Part shown: positions 50,565 through 59,829 of the stretch, piece after piece | How the letters are laid out: the number at the start of each line of letters is the position of its first letter | Position numbering within the stretch: the stretch's first letter is position 1 | Assembly: GCF_900115975.1 (NCBI RefSeq) | Contig: NZ_FOYM01000005.1 | Location: forward strand, 62,001 to 126,000 | DNA from: Desulfoscipio geothermicus DSM 3669 | GTDB taxonomy: Bacteria > Bacillota > Desulfotomaculia > Desulfotomaculales > Desulfallaceae | DNA length: 64,000 bases | Reading direction: 5' to 3' | Program-made: the position numbers and the translations under genes | Notes under the pieces: model-generated | What the model was told of the DNA's origin: nothing | Databases searched by the model: none | The model's input: the letters and a program-made list of their open reading frames with translations, nothing else

Positions 50565-52358
50565 TCAGTGTGGCTTGATGAACGGGGCAATGGCGGTCCG
50601 GAGGGATTCGTCCACGGCTGCTTCCACCCAGATGCCGTCTTCGGTGTAATGTTCTTGATAAACCGCCCCCTCTCTGTGCAGCAGGGCCACCAGGTCGGTC
50701 CGGTCATAGGGTAGCTTCCCCCGCAATATTCTCCGGGGTTGATGGGTATATTCAGCAATTAATTTTCTCAAATATTCCAGTCCCGCACCTGTTCTGGCGG
50801 AAACCCTGACAACCCTGTGGGGACAGGAGAATTCAACTTCTTCCAGCAGTACGGAATCAACCGGGCGGTCCGTTTTGTTAAAAACCAGTATGGTCTTTTT
50901 GTCGTGCGCGCCCAGATCTTTTAAAACCGAATTTACCGCCGCGATTTGCTCTTGCAGACGATCATGGTCCGCGTCAACCACGTGCAATAGCAGGTCCGCT
51001 TCCGTAACCTCTTCCAGGGTGGCCCGAAAGGCCGCCACCAAGTGGTGTGGTAATTTACGGATAAATCCCACCGTATCCGTTAAAAGCACTTCCCGGTTAT
51101 CGGGCAGTTGCAGGAGGCGGGTGGTGGGGTCCAGGGTGGCAAACAACCTGTTGGCCGTTAATACCCCTGCCCCGGTCAGGGCGTTGAGCAAGGTACTCTT
51201 GCCGGCGTTGGTATACCCCACCAGTGCTATAACCGGGATGGCGGCCTCCCGGCGGTTTTGCCGGTGCTGCCGGCGGTGCCGGCGCACTTGCTCCAGCGCG
51301 CGGGTCAGGTCATCAATGCGGCGCCGAATGTGCCGGCGGTCCGTTTCCAGCTTGGTTTCGCCGGGCCCCCTGGTGCCTATGCCGCCGCCCAACCGGGACA
51401 GGACCACGCCCAGGCCGGTAAGGCGGGGCAGCAAATAGCGTAGTTGGGCCAGTTCCACCTGCAGCTTGCCCTCTTTGGTTTGCGCCCGCTGGGCGAAAAT
51501 ATCCAGGATTAAAGCTGTTCGGTCTATGACGCGGCAGCCGATGGCGTTTTGCAGGTTACGGGCCTGCGTGGGGGTCAGTTCATCGTCAAATATTACCAGG
51601 TCCGCTGCCAGGCGCTGTCTGAGCAGCGCCAGTTCCTCCACCTTGCCCCGCCCGATAAAGTAAGTTGTATCAGGCCGGTTTCTTTGCTGTACGACCCGCG
51701 CCACGGTCAAAGCGCCGGCGGTGTCTGCCAACTGGGCCAGTTCGTCCAGGGATTCATTGCTTTCTATGGTTACCAGTATGGCTCGCTCCGCATGGCGGTG
51801 TTCACCGGTTTGTATCGAAGACGGGGGGGTGATTCCGGTTTCGATTTCCTGGATCAGCGGCAAGATTGGGAACCCGCTCATTTCTTGTTCGGACATGGGG
51901 CCAAAGGTTTGAAAGGCGCGGGTTAAAACACCGTCCTGCGGATCCAGGCAGGCCATATAGGCCTCCTTAATTTTTCCATCCCGTACTCCCAAAGCCACCA
52001 TCAGGTCCAGGCGCATATCCAGAAGGGCGGCGTAATCTACCGGGCTCAGCGCTCCGCTTCCCGAAGGGTGAGTATGGATGCAGCGCAAACCGGACAGTCG
52101 GAATTCTCCGCGGCGCCTGTCCCGGGCTTGGAGGGGCGCAGTGGCAAAATCACCCGCGCCCACGGATACCACATGACCGCCCCTATCCACGAAAACCACC
52201 AGTTCGCGCTGGCAGTCCCAGGATATGGCGGCCAGTAGACGGGCTATTTCCATAGATATGATATTGTTTTTATCTACGGTATAACTATAAATGCTTTGCA
52301 ATAAAGCGAGATCGTTTTTTTTGATCCCCCGGGTGTTGCCATATACAGTTTTAGCCAA
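50565..52358 (-). CDS. hflX: GTPase HflX with N-terminal JAMM-like extension
   Basis: This 597-residue protein ends in a standard HflX. The glycine-rich N-domain has [11 protein letters not shown]...[12 protein letters not shown], RDxx-type [30 protein letters not shown] and [12 protein letters not shown]. The G domain has [14 protein letters not shown] (G1), [10 protein letters not shown] (G3) and NKTD (G4). HflX splits stalled ribosomes. The first ~180 residues are extra and contain [18 protein letters not shown] (residues 93-110), with the HxHP-x6-S-x2-D spacing of JAMM/RadC metal-binding proteins. The gene is divergent from a DVU0298-type gene. Confidence 0.9.
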   Translation of the reverse strand: MAKTVYGNTRGIKKNDLALLQSIYSYTVDKNNIISMEIARLLAAISWDCQRELVVFVDRGGHVVSVGAGDFATAPLQARDRRRGEFRLSGLRCIHTHPSGSGALSPVDYAALLDMRLDLMVALGVRDGKIKEAYMACLDPQDGVLTRAFQTFGPMSEQEMSGFPILPLIQEIETGITPPSSIQTGEHRHAERAILVTIESNESLDELAQLADTAGALTVARVVQQRNRPDTTYFIGRGKVEELALLRQRLAADLVIFDDELTPTQARNLQNAIGCRVIDRTALILDIFAQRAQTKEGKLQVELAQLRYLLPRLTGLGVVLSRLGGGIGTRGPGETKLETDRRHIRRRIDDLTRALEQVRRHRRQHRQNRREAAIPVIALVGYTNAGKSTLLNALTGAGVLTANRLFATLDPTTRLLQLPDNREVLLTDTVGFIRKLPHHLVAAFRATLEEVTEADLLLHVVDADHDRLQEQIAAVNSVLKDLGAHDKKTILVFNKTDRPVDSVLLEEVEFSCPHRVVRVSARTGAGLEYLRKLIAEYTHQPRRILRGKLPYDRTDLVALLHREGAVYQEHYTEDGIWVEAAVDESLRTAIAPFIKPH

Positions 52359-52459
52359 ACTGATCCCTTCCCGTTTTTTTCTGTTATTATCAGTTTAGCA
52401 TACTTGCTGCCTGCCATGAAGCGGCCGAATGCGTTAAAATAACCTGTGGGGGGGAGATA

Positions 52460-53101
52460 ATGATGAATCAGGCATCCAAACAGGAGTTTGTTAAATTGCT
52501 TGAGGAACGAAAGTTCATTAAAATAGCTGAACTGGTAATCCAAAAGCGGGGGACTGTCAGGTACTTAAAAAGGCTTTTATACAGTACGGAAACACTTTTG
52601 CGCTGGCGGGCCATTGAGGCAATGGGGGTGGTGGTGGATAAATTGGCTGAATCGGATCCCGAGGGGGCCAGAAATATTATTCGCTCCTTGTTCTGGTCCA
52701 TTAACGACGAATCCGGTGGTATCGGTTGGAGCGCCCCGGAATGCATGGGCGAGATTATATACCGCCGGCCGATACAGTTTAAAGAATTTGCTTCCATTAT
52801 CCTTTCGTTTACTGATGAAGAAATGTTGCGGCGGGGAGTGGTATGGGCGGCCGGTAGGATTGCTCAGGCCTCACCCGACCTGGTGCGGGCAGCGGTACCC
52901 GAGATGCTGGCGTTTTTATCCGATCCCGACCCGGTGCTGCGGGGTTATGTTCTCCGGTTTTTATTTATTATCGGGGAAAAGCTGGATAACCGTTACCGGC
53001 ACCTGCTGGATGACCGGAGCACCGTTCCTTTATATGAAGACGGTGTATTGCGGGAAACCACTGTCGCTGAACTTGCCGTACGACTTTTACCGGAAAAATG
53101 A
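52460..53101 (+). CDS. DVU0298-family HEAT-like repeat protein
   Basis: This 213-residue helical protein resembles the DVU0298 family of sulfate reducers and related anaerobes. It consists of HEAT-like helical pairs (LLYSTETLLRWRAIEAMGVVVDKLAE; EEMLRRGVVWAAGRIAQASPDLVRAAVPEMLAFLSDPDPVLRGYVLRFL). The motif WSINDESGGIGWSAPECMGEII is characteristic. The function is unknown; a scaffold or binding role is likely. GGGGGAGATA precedes ATG 52460/52463. A terminator starts at the stop codon. Confidence 0.75.
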   Translation: MMNQASKQEFVKLLEERKFIKIAELVIQKRGTVRYLKRLLYSTETLLRWRAIEAMGVVVDKLAESDPEGARNIIRSLFWSINDESGGIGWSAPECMGEIIYRRPIQFKEFASIILSFTDEEMLRRGVVWAAGRIAQASPDLVRAAVPEMLAFLSDPDPVLRGYVLRFLFIIGEKLDNRYRHLLDDRSTVPLYEDGVLRETTVAELAVRLLPEK

Positions 53102-53130
53102 GGGGTGGCGAATACCACCCCTCATTTTTT
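53099..53130 (+). terminator. rho-independent terminator between two convergent genes
   Basis: TGAGGGGTGG-N6-CCACCCCTCA is followed by TTTTTTG. The stem starts in the stop codon of the DVU0298-type gene and runs into the end of the convergent small gene. Confidence 0.88.
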
Positions 53131-53337
53131 GTCTATCATGTCCGCTACTTTTTCCTTTACCAGTTCACCCAGGCTCATTCCGGCCCCTTTGCGGTCGTCC
53201 CATGGTTTGGGCGGGTTTTCCCGGCCCGGCAGTCGATGCGGTGTTTTCGGTTCTATATTTAAATCCTCGATCCCGGCCGTCATGTAATCGCCTGTAACTC
53301 CATAGGAGCGGGGTTTATTTGTGCGTTTGTTTGGCAA
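53122..53337 (-). CDS. small hypothetical protein
   Basis: This protein of about 71 residues is basic and proline-rich at the N-terminus (PNKRTNKPRSYGVTGDYMTAGIEDLNIEPKTPHRLPGRE) and has a helical tail (LGELVKEKVADMI). I recognise no family. TTG 53337 is preferred because GAGGTG lies 8 bases upstream; the GTG at 53346 is part of that site. It lies between convergent and codirectional neighbours with its own start, so it looks real. Confidence 0.5.
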   Translation of the reverse strand: MPNKRTNKPRSYGVTGDYMTAGIEDLNIEPKTPHRLPGRENPPKPWDDRKGAGMSLGELVKEKVADMIDKK

Positions 53338-53415
53338 AACAATCACCTCGTTTATGAAATTAAGCAGTGCCGGCGTGCTGCGCTATCACCTGCCCGCTTG
53401 CGGTGTTCCCTTGCT

Positions 53416-54504
53416 TTATTCCCTTTTATAGGCCGGTTGGGCGATCAGGTGTTCCTTGGCGTACCCGTACAACAGCCCACCCAGCATTAACAACCCCGCG
53501 TAGCCCACTGCAGGGTAAAGTACGCGTACCAGAGTGGAGAAACCAAACTGGCTGGCAGCGAAAGCCACAATGCCGGTACCGATGACCAGCCACTTGAACA
53601 AGGGCTTGCCTTGGTCCGTAATTCTTTCGGCAAACCCGTAGAGGCTGCCCACGGCGGTCGTATAGATTTCCGCCAGCAGCACCACGCTGTAAGCAATTTG
53701 AATCAACGGTGAGAACTGGGCAGCCACAAATACCATGGGCACTTCGTACCCCGCAACCTCGGGTATCCTCGACAGCATGGTCAAATTGATGGCCAGGGCG
53801 CCGATGCCCAGGCCGATACCTCCCAACAATGCTCCTTTTTGTAAAGTCTTCGGATTGTTCACATGTTTGCCCAGCGGGGCCAGTACGGAAACGCCCAGCA
53901 CCAGGTTATAGGAAACGTAAGTGATGGCCGACAGGGGCCAGGAGGGCACGGCAGCCCGGGCCGCCCGGGCCCAATCGGTGACTTCCCCCGGGTTGAGGGG
54001 TGATGTAACCAACGTTGCAACGGTAATGCCCAGCACGGAAACCAGCAAAGCGGGCACCACAAAACTGATGGCGTTGATCACGCCTGATATACCCAGCAGC
54101 ACGGTCAGCATGGTAATGATCACCATTACCAGGCTGCCCAGTATAAACGGCAGGCCGAATTGTTCTTCGAATATGGCCCCGGCCCCGGCCGCCATGGCGG
54201 TTAACGCACCAAATAAAAAGAACGTGATGACACCGTCAATGACTGTGCCGAGCCAGCGCCCACCGGCATACTGAATGACTTCCCGATGGGAATCGGCATT
54301 CAACCGGCGGCCCAGTTCCAGTATCACCAGTCCGAAGAAGACAAATAACAAGGCGGCCACCAATAAGCCGAAAATGCCGGTGATACCAAAAAAACTAAAA
54401 AACTGTAGCACTTCCTGGCCGGATGCGAATCCCGCGCCGACTACGGTCCCCATATAAACCGCCGCTACTTTTAATGTTGAAATATTGTTAGTTGTCGTTT
54501 TCAT
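53416..54504 (-). CDS. YkvI-type membrane transporter
   Basis: This protein of about 362 residues has some ten hydrophobic helices. Its N-terminus (LKVAAVYMGTVVGAGFASGQEVLQFFSFFG) is typical of YkvI/YkvM-like proteins of the APC/NSS superfamily. The GxGFASGQE loop in helix 1 is the probable substrate and sodium site. The substrate is unknown. ATG 54504 (MKTTTNN) is likely; a GTG at 54540 is in frame. It is divergent from hcp, and the 194-base gap holds the hcp control region. Confidence 0.82.
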   Translation of the reverse strand: MKTTTNNISTLKVAAVYMGTVVGAGFASGQEVLQFFSFFGITGIFGLLVAALLFVFFGLVILELGRRLNADSHREVIQYAGGRWLGTVIDGVITFFLFGALTAMAAGAGAIFEEQFGLPFILGSLVMVIITMLTVLLGISGVINAISFVVPALLVSVLGITVATLVTSPLNPGEVTDWARAARAAVPSWPLSAITYVSYNLVLGVSVLAPLGKHVNNPKTLQKGALLGGIGLGIGALAINLTMLSRIPEVAGYEVPMVFVAAQFSPLIQIAYSVVLLAEIYTTAVGSLYGFAERITDQGKPLFKWLVIGTGIVAFAASQFGFSTLVRVLYPAVGYAGLLMLGGLLYGYAKEHLIAQPAYKRE

Positions 54505-54589
54505 GTAGGATATTTTGGTCAAAGCGCTTTCATTATACACCCGGTAATTGTTTCCGCATTAAGGGGTGTGATAAATCTAAAACTTATGG

Positions 54590-54605
54590 TGTGAGATAAA
54601 TCATA
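54590..54605. promoter_or_regulatory. Crp/Fnr-type box upstream of hcp
   Basis: TGTGA-N6-TCATA differs from the TGTGA-N6-TCACA consensus by one base. A TGTGA half-site lies at 54567-54571. TATAAT at 54632-54637 would place the box at about -46, close to where class II activators bind. A Crp/Fnr gene is present at 5363. Confidence 0.6.
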
Positions 54606-54698
54606 GTACGGTCAAAAATTTTCCTGTAAAGTATAATCAACCAATAAACAACCGAGCAATAAATAGGATTATCAATAATAAAAAGGAGGAAGATAGTA

Positions 54699-55982
54699 AT
54701 GTTTTGTTACCAGTGTGAACAAACTGCCGGCGGAACCGGCTGCACCAAAGTGGGGGTTTGCGGCAAGAATGAGGATGTGGCCAGCCTGCAGGACGCCCTG
54801 CTTATCGGGCTGAAAGGTGTTGCGGCCTATTCTTTTCACGCCAGGGAACTGGGCGCCCGGGATGAGCAAGTAGATGCCTTTATGCATGACGCTCTCTTTA
54901 CCACCCTGACCAACGTCAATTTTGACCTGAACAACCACGTGGAAAAAGTGCTGCAGTGTGGCGAGATGAACCTGCGGGCCATGGAATTGCTGGATAAGGC
55001 AAATGTATCCCAGTTTGGTTCACCTGAACCGACACAAGTATCCACCGGATTCAAACCCGGCCCGGCTATTCTCATCACCGGCCACGACCTGCTGGACCTT
55101 TACGAACTGCTGAAGCAGGCCGAAGCCGAAGGGGTCAATGTCTATACCCACGGGGAAATGCTGCCGGCCCATGCTTATCCGGAACTGAAGAAATTCAAAA
55201 ACCTGGTGGGCCACTACGGCTCCGCCTGGCAGAACCAGAAGAAAGAATTTGACGAATTCCCCGGCGCCATCCTGGGTACTACCAACTGTGTCCTGGTACC
55301 GAAGGAAACCTACAAAGATCGCATGTTCACCTGCGGCATTGCCAGGCTGCCGGGCGTAACCCATATTGAAAACAGGGACTTTTCGGCGGTAATTGAAAAG
55401 GCTAAGTCCCTGCCGCCCCTGCCGGAGAAAGAAGGCGGCGCGCTGACCACCGGATTCCACCACAATTTTGTGCTGTCCATAGCCGACAAGGTGATCGAGG
55501 CTGTCAAAGCCGGTAAAATACGTCACATTTTCCTGGTGGGCGGTTGCGAGGGCGCCAAGGCATCTCGCAGTTACTACACCGAATTTGTCAAGCAGGTGCC
55601 CGAAGACTGCCTGATTCTCACCCTGGGTTGCGGCAAATACCGCTTCAATTACCTGGACTTTGGTGATATTGACGGCATTCCGCGCCTGCTGGACATGGGG
55701 CAGTGCAACAACGCCTATTCGGCGATTCAGGTGGCCGTCGCCCTGGCCAAGGCCTTCAATTGCGACGTCAACGACCTGCCACTGAGCCTGGTGCTGTCCT
55801 GGTTTGAACAAAAGGCCGTATCCATCCTGTTTACACTGTTGCACCTGGGCATCAAGAATATCCGCATCGGCCCTTCGGCCCCGGCGTTCCTGACGCCTAA
55901 CGTGCTGGGCGTTATCCAGGAGAATTACAACCTGAAGCTGATCACCACGCCGGAACAGGATCTCAAGGAAATTCTCGGCTGA
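54699..55982 (+). CDS. hcp: hybrid-cluster protein (hydroxylamine reductase), class III
   Basis: This 427-residue protein begins with the cysteine motif for its first cluster (CYQCEQTAGGTGCTKVGVC). It carries the hybrid-cluster ligands in GHDL, THGEMLPAH, GTTNCVL, TLGCGKYRF and EQKAV. It is about 120 residues shorter than class I/II Hcp because the second helical domain is missing, as in class III proteins of archaea and thermophiles. Hcp reduces nitric oxide or hydroxylamine, protecting anaerobes from nitrosative stress. AAAAGGAGGAAG precedes ATG 54699. It is a single gene with a Crp/Fnr-type box upstream. Confidence 0.93.
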   Translation: MFCYQCEQTAGGTGCTKVGVCGKNEDVASLQDALLIGLKGVAAYSFHARELGARDEQVDAFMHDALFTTLTNVNFDLNNHVEKVLQCGEMNLRAMELLDKANVSQFGSPEPTQVSTGFKPGPAILITGHDLLDLYELLKQAEAEGVNVYTHGEMLPAHAYPELKKFKNLVGHYGSAWQNQKKEFDEFPGAILGTTNCVLVPKETYKDRMFTCGIARLPGVTHIENRDFSAVIEKAKSLPPLPEKEGGALTTGFHHNFVLSIADKVIEAVKAGKIRHIFLVGGCEGAKASRSYYTEFVKQVPEDCLILTLGCGKYRFNYLDFGDIDGIPRLLDMGQCNNAYSAIQVAVALAKAFNCDVNDLPLSLVLSWFEQKAVSILFTLLHLGIKNIRIGPSAPAFLTPNVLGVIQENYNLKLITTPEQDLKEILG

Positions 55983-56002
55983 TAATTACCGGCTGAATAA
56001 TC

Positions 56003-56043
56003 AAAACCAATAGAACCCCGACGGGCGGGGTTCTATTGGTTTT
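56003..56043. terminator. strong terminator after hcp
   Basis: AAAACCAATAGAACCCCG and its exact reverse complement form an 18-bp stem ending in TTTT. It lies 20 bases after the hcp stop. Confidence 0.92.
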
Positions 56044-56202
56044 GTATTGCTGCAAAAATATGAATAAGTTAACTGCGTTGTGTTGTTGGAAAGCGGAGCG
56101 GCCTTCAGTCGCTCTTTTTTAGTAATTACAGTTAATTGAAATAAGTATATTTAACAGCAGATTATAAATAATAATCTTGAAAAAATAGAAGGAGGTTGAA
56201 CT

Positions 56203-56619
56203 ATGTATCATAATCAGACCAATCCGTTTATCCAGCATGCCGTGCGCCACGGGATGATGATTGTGGGCGAGGTCAACAGGACCGTCGGCGTTTCCCGGAA
56301 CCTGATTGCGGCCTGCGATGAGGTTATCATGTCTTTAAATGCCGGGAACATGCAAGGGGCGTTTAATGCGGCGCAAAACGCCAGAAACCTGGCGGCTGAG
56401 ATAGCCCAGGCCACCGGTCAAATGAATCAAACCATCAGTGAGCGCATAGAAATGGCTTCCTATGTTTTAAACCGCGTGCAGCAGCATATCAACGAGTTGG
56501 CCAGTGCCCTGCAGAGCATGAGGAATAGTGAATTAACTTATAGTTATACCGTGGGTGTCTCCCCGAACCCGCAATATGGTACCACGATGTCATATCGGGA
56601 GACGGGAACGTATATGTAA
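56203..56619 (+). CDS. helical hypothetical protein
   Basis: This 138-residue protein is largely alpha-helical with amphipathic repeats rich in Asn, Gln and Ala (ACDEVIMSLNAGNMQGAFNAAQNARNLAAEIAQATGQMNQTISERIEMASYVLNRVQQHINELASALQSM). A Tyr/Ser/Thr-rich tail follows. The composition recalls spore-surface proteins of Firmicutes, but I cannot name a family. GAAGGAGG lies 7 bases before the ATG, and a terminator follows, so it is a well-expressed single gene. Confidence 0.6.
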   Translation: MYHNQTNPFIQHAVRHGMMIVGEVNRTVGVSRNLIAACDEVIMSLNAGNMQGAFNAAQNARNLAAEIAQATGQMNQTISERIEMASYVLNRVQQHINELASALQSMRNSELTYSYTVGVSPNPQYGTTMSYRETGTYM

Positions 56620-56636
56620 AACGGCACGTTAAAGGT

Positions 56637-56668
56637 GGCGCCGGTTTTTACCGGCGCCTGCTTATTTT
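56637..56668 (+). terminator. rho-independent terminator
   Basis: GGCGCCGGT/ACCGGCGCC around a T loop is followed by TGCTTATTTT. It ends the helical-protein gene. Confidence 0.8.
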
Positions 56669-56856
56669 AAAGCAAATTTTTTCTTGAAAGTGTACAAGCT
56701 AAAATTATTTTTTATCTTGACCTGTTATATAATTTCAGTGTTTTGGAATCTTATCATAATTGAAGGTTATCAAAGTTCCTTGTTGAATAATTAATATATT
56801 TGACAAAATAAAAAAAGAAATACTTGCTATTTTTATGGAATTAAGGCTATAACATA

Positions 56857-57270
56857 GTGACAGAAAGGATGAAGTATCTGTTGGCACCTCAAAACATTGC
56901 GTCAATTACTAAGGTATTTACCTTTAACAGCGCGCACTCCCTTCCAAATTATCCAGGGCACTGCAAGAACGTTCACGGTCACACCTATAGATTAGAAGTT
57001 ACCATACGTGGTCCGGTTAATACGGAAACGGGCATGGTGATGGACTTCTATGATCTAAAGAGCCTGGTAAAAGAACATATCATCAAAAAATTGGATCACT
57101 GCTACCTTAATGATGTTTTACCCTATATACCCACTGCAGAAAACATAGCAATCTGGATTTGCCGTTCATTGCAGAATAAGGTGCCAACATTATATAAGAT
57201 AAAGCTTTGGGAGACACCTACGAGTTGTGTGGAGGTTTATGTTACAGATGTCCAGACTTCCAGTATGTGA
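56857..57270 (+). CDS. queD: 6-carboxy-5,6,7,8-tetrahydropterin synthase
   Basis: This protein of about 137 residues is a QueD/PTPS-family enzyme. Zinc ligands lie in SAHSLPNYPGHCKNVHGHTYRLEV, with the catalytic Cys in GHCKN. MVMDFYDLK and LDHCYLND complete the signature. It makes carboxytetrahydropterin from dihydroneopterin triphosphate in queuosine synthesis. The start is uncertain: GTG 56857 has no ribosome site and TTG 56881 has AGAAAGGA upstream. queE overlaps its 3' end, so the two are coupled. Confidence 0.9.
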   Translation: MTERMKYLLAPQNIASITKVFTFNSAHSLPNYPGHCKNVHGHTYRLEVTIRGPVNTETGMVMDFYDLKSLVKEHIIKKLDHCYLNDVLPYIPTAENIAIWICRSLQNKVPTLYKIKLWETPTSCVEVYVTDVQTSSM

Positions 57271-57907
57271 AATTTTTGGACCCACTATCCAAGGCGAAGG
57301 CCTATACTCCGGGCACCGCACCATGTTTATTAGAATGGCGGGATGTGACTACAGGTGCTCATGGTGTGATACCCAATATGCCCAAAGTGTAAGCCAGGCG
57401 CAACAGTTATTAAGTGAAGAAGAAATTGTCCATTTAGTAAATAAGCGTTCCTGTGGAGGTTCACGTCGAGTCACTGTTACAGGCGGGAATCCATGTATCC
57501 ATGATTTGGACAAACTTATCGGCCTGCTTCACCAGGAAAATTACGTAATACATATTGAGACCCAGGGGTCAATAATACCACCATGGCTTTATAATGCGGA
57601 CCATGTATGTTTATCTCCCAAGCCGCCAAGCTCCGGGAACGTTACACCTGTCTCAGCCTTCGACAAGTTTATGCACAGTGATACATCCAAAGAGCTTAAG
57701 CTGGTAGTTGGTACGGAGGAAGACTATATTTACGCCAAACAAATATATAAGCAGTATCCTTCCTACCCTTTTACTTTGCAGGCCTGTACAAAGGAGGACC
57801 CTTTACCGGTTTTGAAGTGGCTTATCGAATATGCCACCGCGGACCCTGATTGGGGAGATAATGTGAAGGTCCTACCCCAGCTTCATGTGCTGATTGGTAT
57901 TAAGTAA
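57248..57907 (+). CDS. queE: 7-carboxy-7-deazaguanine synthase (radical SAM)
   Basis: This protein of about 219 residues has the QueE opening CEIFGPTIQGEG and the radical-SAM motif in AGCDYRCSWCDT (CxxxCxxC). VTVTGGNPCIH and CLSPKPPSSG also fit. It contracts carboxytetrahydropterin to carboxydeazaguanine. ATG 57248 is chosen because GGAGG lies 12 bases upstream; ATG 57239 is too close to it. It overlaps queD and converges with queC 13 bases away. Confidence 0.92.
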   Translation: MSRLPVCEIFGPTIQGEGLYSGHRTMFIRMAGCDYRCSWCDTQYAQSVSQAQQLLSEEEIVHLVNKRSCGGSRRVTVTGGNPCIHDLDKLIGLLHQENYVIHIETQGSIIPPWLYNADHVCLSPKPPSSGNVTPVSAFDKFMHSDTSKELKLVVGTEEDYIYAKQIYKQYPSYPFTLQACTKEDPLPVLKWLIEYATADPDWGDNVKVLPQLHVLIGIK

Positions 57908-57920
57908 AAAAGTATATCTT

Positions 57921-58616
57921 TCAATCTTTGATTTCATATTCAATGGGGTCCTGAATCCCTGCCTCCCTGAAGCCTTTCAGCCTGAGCCTGCAGGAATCGC
58001 ATTTGCCGCAGGCTTTTTCCCCACCTAAATAGCAGCTTGTGGTAAGGTGCAGGGGAGCGCCGTTTTTTACCCCAACTTTAATGATTTCACCTTTTGTTAA
58101 GGATATTAGAGGTGTGGCAATTTTTATGGGCATATTTTTGTCTGATGCTGCCGTTCCTAAGTTTACCGCTTCCTGGAAGGCCTGTATAAACCGGGGGCGG
58201 CAATCGGGATATCCCGAATAGTCCAATGCGTTAACCCCAATGTAAATCTTTTCAGCTTGTATTGCCTCGGCATAGCCCACAGCCATTGATAAGAAAACGG
58301 CATTTCTGAAAGGGACATAAGTTACGGGAATGTCCTCTTGCATTTGCTCTACAGATCTGTCCGTAGGCACGTCGATGTTATAAGATGTCAGGGCACTTGC
58401 GCCAATTTCCCTGAAAAATCCAATATCTAAAATAAGGTGTTTGTTACACCTGTAAAATTCTGCAACTTTTTTAGCCTGCTCAACTTCTCTGCTGTGGCGT
58501 TGCCCATAGGAAAATGTTATTGGGAAAATTTTATACCCGTCTTGCTTTGCCACTGACATGCATACAGTGCTATCGAGACCTCCTGATAATACTACAACTG
58601 CTTTTTTCAATCGCAA
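57921..58616 (-). CDS. queC: 7-cyano-7-deazaguanine (preQ0) synthase
   Basis: This 231-residue protein has the PP-loop ATP motif VVLSGGLDSTVCM near residue 10 and a C-terminal zinc site CYLGGEKACGKCDSCRLRLKGF. QueC turns carboxydeazaguanine into preQ0 using ATP and ammonia. It is convergent with queD-queE rather than in the same operon. No queF is present in the window, so how preQ0 is reduced to preQ1 must be encoded elsewhere. Confidence 0.95.
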   Translation of the reverse strand: MRLKKAVVVLSGGLDSTVCMSVAKQDGYKIFPITFSYGQRHSREVEQAKKVAEFYRCNKHLILDIGFFREIGASALTSYNIDVPTDRSVEQMQEDIPVTYVPFRNAVFLSMAVGYAEAIQAEKIYIGVNALDYSGYPDCRPRFIQAFQEAVNLGTAASDKNMPIKIATPLISLTKGEIIKVGVKNGAPLHLTTSCYLGGEKACGKCDSCRLRLKGFREAGIQDPIEYEIKD

Positions 58617-58831
58617 TTTCCTCCGCTTAAAATTTATTTACCCACGAAATTATAGGATTTTATCTATAGTATAAATAAGTTTATAGTATCCAGGAATATT
58701 ACTTTAAAGCTAAATAAAAATGTTTTCCTTGCCAAGATAAAGGAGTTCTACCTTTTTGTAAGTGAACCCTTTTTTATTGCCGTCAAAAATTTTCAGATTA
58801 TCATAAGACTATAATTGGGAGTGATTTTTTT

Positions 58832-59632
58832 ATGCGCATTGTTTCACTGGTACCTTCCCATACAGAAATACTGTTTGCCCTGGGCCTTGGGGATCATGTG
58901 GTCGGGGTTACTGAACACTGTGATTACCCGTCTGCCGTTTTGCAAATAAAAAAAATTGGTACTTTTGCCTGCCCGGAGCCTGCCAGGATAGTGTCCTTAC
59001 GACCCGACCTTGTCCTTGCCGGCGGAAGAATGCATAGTAGCTGTGTGGCGGAGTTGCGCCGGGCAGGTGTTCAGGTTTTTGACTTTGAGCCCCGCACGGT
59101 CAGCGAAGTTTTTGAGGCGATGGAAAAAATAATGGAGTTAACGAAACAAGGTGAATCAGGTAGGTTATTAATTTTTGAGCTACGGGATAGGCTTGTGAGG
59201 ATTAAAGAAAAATCTAAAAATCTTCAGCGCCCAAGGGTAATATTTATCATGGGCGAGAATAAATTAATGACCCCCGGCCCGGCATCCTGCCAATACGACG
59301 CCCTTTGTATCTTGGGAGCCGCTCCTATTCCGGTTGCTGAAAATATTTCTTATGTCTCTATTACCTGGGAAGAAATAATTGGCTATAACCCGGAAATTAT
59401 TTTATCCTGTGGCAGCGCCCCTGGTGAACCAATTAAAAAAAGATGTCCGGGCTGCAACCTGATAAACCGTCCCTGTGTGCGGGACGTTAAGAGCATTTTA
59501 AACAATCCCTTACTAAAAAATGTGATAGCAACCCAAACAGGGCGTGTATACACTATCCCCTGCCACTTTCTGTGTCGGACCGGCCCGCGGCTTATCAATG
59601 GGATGGAGCAGCTGGCGCAATTGTTTTGCTGA
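58832..59632 (+). CDS. BtuF-like cobalamin-binding protein without a signal peptide
   Basis: This 266-residue protein has the BtuF/helical-backbone binding fold (MRIVSLVPSHTEILFALGLGDHVVGVTEHCDYP, KIGTFACPEPARIVSLRPDLVLA). It starts directly at the first beta strand with no signal peptide or lipobox, so it is predicted to be cytosolic. No ABC permease or ATPase genes adjoin it. Such orphan proteins exist in bacteria with unknown roles, for example corrinoid handling. No cobalamin riboswitch is visible in the 215 bases upstream. Start ATG 58832 has TTGGGAGTGA before it. Confidence 0.75.
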   Translation: MRIVSLVPSHTEILFALGLGDHVVGVTEHCDYPSAVLQIKKIGTFACPEPARIVSLRPDLVLAGGRMHSSCVAELRRAGVQVFDFEPRTVSEVFEAMEKIMELTKQGESGRLLIFELRDRLVRIKEKSKNLQRPRVIFIMGENKLMTPGPASCQYDALCILGAAPIPVAENISYVSITWEEIIGYNPEIILSCGSAPGEPIKKRCPGCNLINRPCVRDVKSILNNPLLKNVIATQTGRVYTIPCHFLCRTGPRLINGMEQLAQLFC

Positions 59633-59829
59633 TGACGGTGAACTGGAAAATCTTTATAACACAAGAGTCATTTGATTGGCCGGTTCCGCCGCCATTTCGT
59701 TACGAAATTCTTGCAGAGCAGCTTGCAACATTTAAAAAAATGAGGAAAATTATGCATAATTTGGCAGGATTCCTTATGCATAATTTCGAATATTAGTACC
59801 AGGAGTCAAAGGAAGGGGGGGAAAGTTTC

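Noticed and set aside
56669-56856. preQ1 riboswitch ahead of queD
   Set aside because: The leader is AT-rich and lacks the hairpin and A-rich tail expected for preQ1 aptamers.
58617-58831. Cobalamin riboswitch ahead of the BtuF-like gene
   Set aside because: No B12-box-like sequence or long structured leader is visible.
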